Assembly (NCBI RefSeq): GCF_002954405.1
Contig: NZ_MQWC01000004.1
Span: 1,448,301-1,512,300, forward strand
From: Salinibacter sp. 10B
GTDB taxonomy: Bacteria; Bacteroidota; Rhodothermia; Rhodothermales; Salinibacteraceae
Direction of reading: 5' to 3'
Length of the DNA stretch: 64,000 nucleotides
Shown: one piece after another, positions 62,678-64,000 of the stretch
Position numbering within the stretch: position 1 is the stretch's first letter
Layout of the letters: every line of letters starts with the position of its first letter
The notes under the pieces: generated by a model
Seen by the model: only the letters and a program-made list of their open reading frames with translations
What the model was told of the DNA's origin: nothing
Database searches by the model: none
Translations under genes and position numbers: made by a program

Positions 62678-64000
62678 ATGCGATTTGGGCTTCTCCTTCT
62701 GGCCTGTTGTGTCCTCGCGTTCTCTTCTCAGGCCCAGCCTGATCCGGAGCGCCCGCGGGACCAGTTGCTTTCGCGTCCGGCTCTTCAGTCAATCGTGGAG
62801 GCCCAAATCGACCGGGACACGGAAACTCTTGTCACAGCACTCAACGCTGACGACCCGGGCGTACGAGCGCGTGCGGCCTTTGCATTGGCATCCGTTCAGG
62901 ACACGAGTGCTGTCCCCGCCCTTCTGGACCGCCTGCAAGATGGTGTGCCCATCGTTCGTACGGACGCCGCTTTTGCACTCACGCACATGCCCAAGGGGGT
63001 GCCTGACGAACGGTTGATGGACGTTCTGCGCTACGAACGGGACCCCGCCATGCAACGCCGCCTGATCGCCGCCCTCGGCCATACGGGAAGTGCCACGTCT
63101 CAGCAAGCCCTCCTCGATCTGGGCCTTCCCGACCGGCGAGATCCGGACGTGGCTCTTGCGCTCGCTCGCTACGCCATGCGCGACCTCACGGATGCTCGTG
63201 CCACCAACTGGCTCGTCGAGCATCTTACCGCCGACGCTGCCAAGACGCGCCTGCACGCCGCTTACGCGTTTGGGCGAGTCGACTCTCTGGCCACGGGCCG
63301 GACCGACACGTTACGCCATGCCCTCGATGCGTACGCTACGAATGATCCGGCGGCCATGTACCTCGTGCGTGCTCTCGGCCGACAGAATGCCCATGCCGAC
63401 ACAGACCGACTCACCCGTTGGCTCCGCGAGGGGGCCGACTGGCGAACGCGCGTAGAGGCTGCACGAGCGCTGGCAGGACTCGACACGACAACCCACCCCG
63501 CCCTCATTCGTGCCCTGGACGATCCCCATCCGCTCGTGGCCCGCACCGCTGCTGAGACTCTGGCCGGGGCCGACTGGACGACCGACTCGAACACAGCCAT
63601 CGGCGTCTGGATCAGTGCCCATCCGGATCGATGGCGAATAATCGCTCCGCTGCTGCGAGGACTGGCCCGGAATGGTCGTCCGGGACGGGTTCTGAAGATT
63701 ATAAAGCAGTGGCGCAACAATGCCTCTCCCTTCGCCTACGCCGCGGCAATACCAGCCCTGCCCCCCCTCGACCGTCCGGTGGCCGACTCCCTCCTCGTCG
63801 CTGCCACGCAACACGACGATTCGCGCATCGCTGCAGCGGCCGTACAGGGAATGTCGACTCGATGGAACCGCGTTCGTCCCGACAACGCCGACCTCTACTT
63901 TGATGCCCTTTCCAGCGCCGTGCGCCGCGGCGATCCGGCCCTTCTCTACCACGGGGCCTCTGCTCTCACCGATTCGCTCTTCGTGGCCCGCGGCAGTGCC
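62678..64000 (+). CDS. HEAT-repeat protein, exported (partial, C-terminus off the right edge)
   Basis: The frame is open from the ATG at 62678 to the window edge, giving 441 residues. A signal peptide (MRFGLLLLACCVLAFSSQAQ) is followed by helical HEAT repeats with the pattern 'VRARAAFALASVQDTSAVPA', 'VRTDAAFALTHM', 'RVEAARALAGLD' and 'VARTAAETLAGAD'. HEAT repeats bind proteins. In related Bacteroidota/Rhodothermota, secreted HEAT-repeat proteins of this type are often fused to a C-terminal cyclophilin-type peptidyl-prolyl isomerase, but that part would be outside the window. The neighbour on the left is a divergent histidine kinase. Confidence 0.85.
   Translation, partial: MRFGLLLLACCVLAFSSQAQPDPERPRDQLLSRPALQSIVEAQIDRDTETLVTALNADDPGVRARAAFALASVQDTSAVPALLDRLQDGVPIVRTDAAFALTHMPKGVPDERLMDVLRYERDPAMQRRLIAALGHTGSATSQQALLDLGLPDRRDPDVALALARYAMRDLTDARATNWLVEHLTADAAKTRLHAAYAFGRVDSLATGRTDTLRHALDAYATNDPAAMYLVRALGRQNAHADTDRLTRWLREGADWRTRVEAARALAGLDTTTHPALIRALDDPHPLVARTAAETLAGADWTTDSNTAIGVWISAHPDRWRIIAPLLRGLARNGRPGRVLKIIKQWRNNASPFAYAAAIPALPPLDRPVADSLLVAATQHDDSRIAAAAVQGMSTRWNRVRPDNADLYFDALSSAVRRGDPALLYHGASALTDSLFVARGSA

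Overview
The window comes from a GC-rich member of the Bacteroidota/Rhodothermota lineage, most likely a Salinibacter-like Rhodothermia. This is inferred from gene content. The markers are a type IX secretion/gliding locus (gldK-L-M-N analogues plus a GldA/F/G-type ABC transporter), three SusC/SusD pairs, S46 dipeptidyl peptidases, an isolated atpD-atpC pair and a CxxxY-type CcmE. I saw no convincing Shine-Dalgarno sequence at the starts I inspected, which also fits Bacteroidota. The promoters I could find look like TTGACN-17-TATAAT rather than the Bacteroides -33/-7 type.

Layout. 1-2919 (minus): gldA-gldF-gldG, with gldG running off the left edge. 3157-4453 (minus): an RluD-type pseudouridine synthase and tRNA-Ser(CGA) with its terminator. 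4519-9616 (minus): a compact T9SS core operon. Its order is outer-membrane barrel, then a GldK homologue fused to an N-terminal beta-barrel-like domain, then gldL, a short gldM and a short gldN. 9854-11398 (minus): comM/yifB. 11578-12492 (plus): an alkaline-phosphatase-superfamily metalloenzyme. 12535-16890 (minus): two tandem S46 peptidases, the upstream one having lost all three catalytic residues. 17245-19116 (minus): a pabB-pabC fusion.

19231-42449 (all minus) is an outer-membrane uptake island. It holds three SusC/SusD pairs, a further TonB-dependent receptor with a DUF4249-like lipoprotein, two DUF6174-like lipoproteins and a GWxTD-like protein. Each SusC gene has a recognisable -35/-10 promoter with a 17-bp spacer and a leader of about 310-490 nt. 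A hairpin lies between each susC and susD, and a U-tract terminator follows each susD. No glycoside hydrolase is present. With S46 dipeptidyl peptidases nearby, peptide uptake (as in RagAB) is as reasonable a guess as glycan uptake.

43564-64000 is mostly housekeeping: murB; an ADP-ribosylglycohydrolase divergent from a partial cytochrome c maturation cluster (ccmB, ccmC, ccmD-like, ccmE); a DUF1499 lipoprotein; an orphan integrase SAM-like domain; mgtE and rsmA; a DUF432-like protein; an extremely acidic small protein; a sulfatase; atpD-atpC; and a 1347-residue hybrid histidine kinase with about seven tandem OB-like sensor domains. A HEAT-repeat protein runs off the right edge.

No insertion sequence, prophage, CRISPR array or rRNA was recognised. 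The strongest candidates for something new are the barrel-GldK fusion in a shortened T9SS core, the catalytically dead S46 paralogue beside its intact partner, the repeated regulatory architecture of the SusCD operons, and the multi-OB-fold hybrid kinase.
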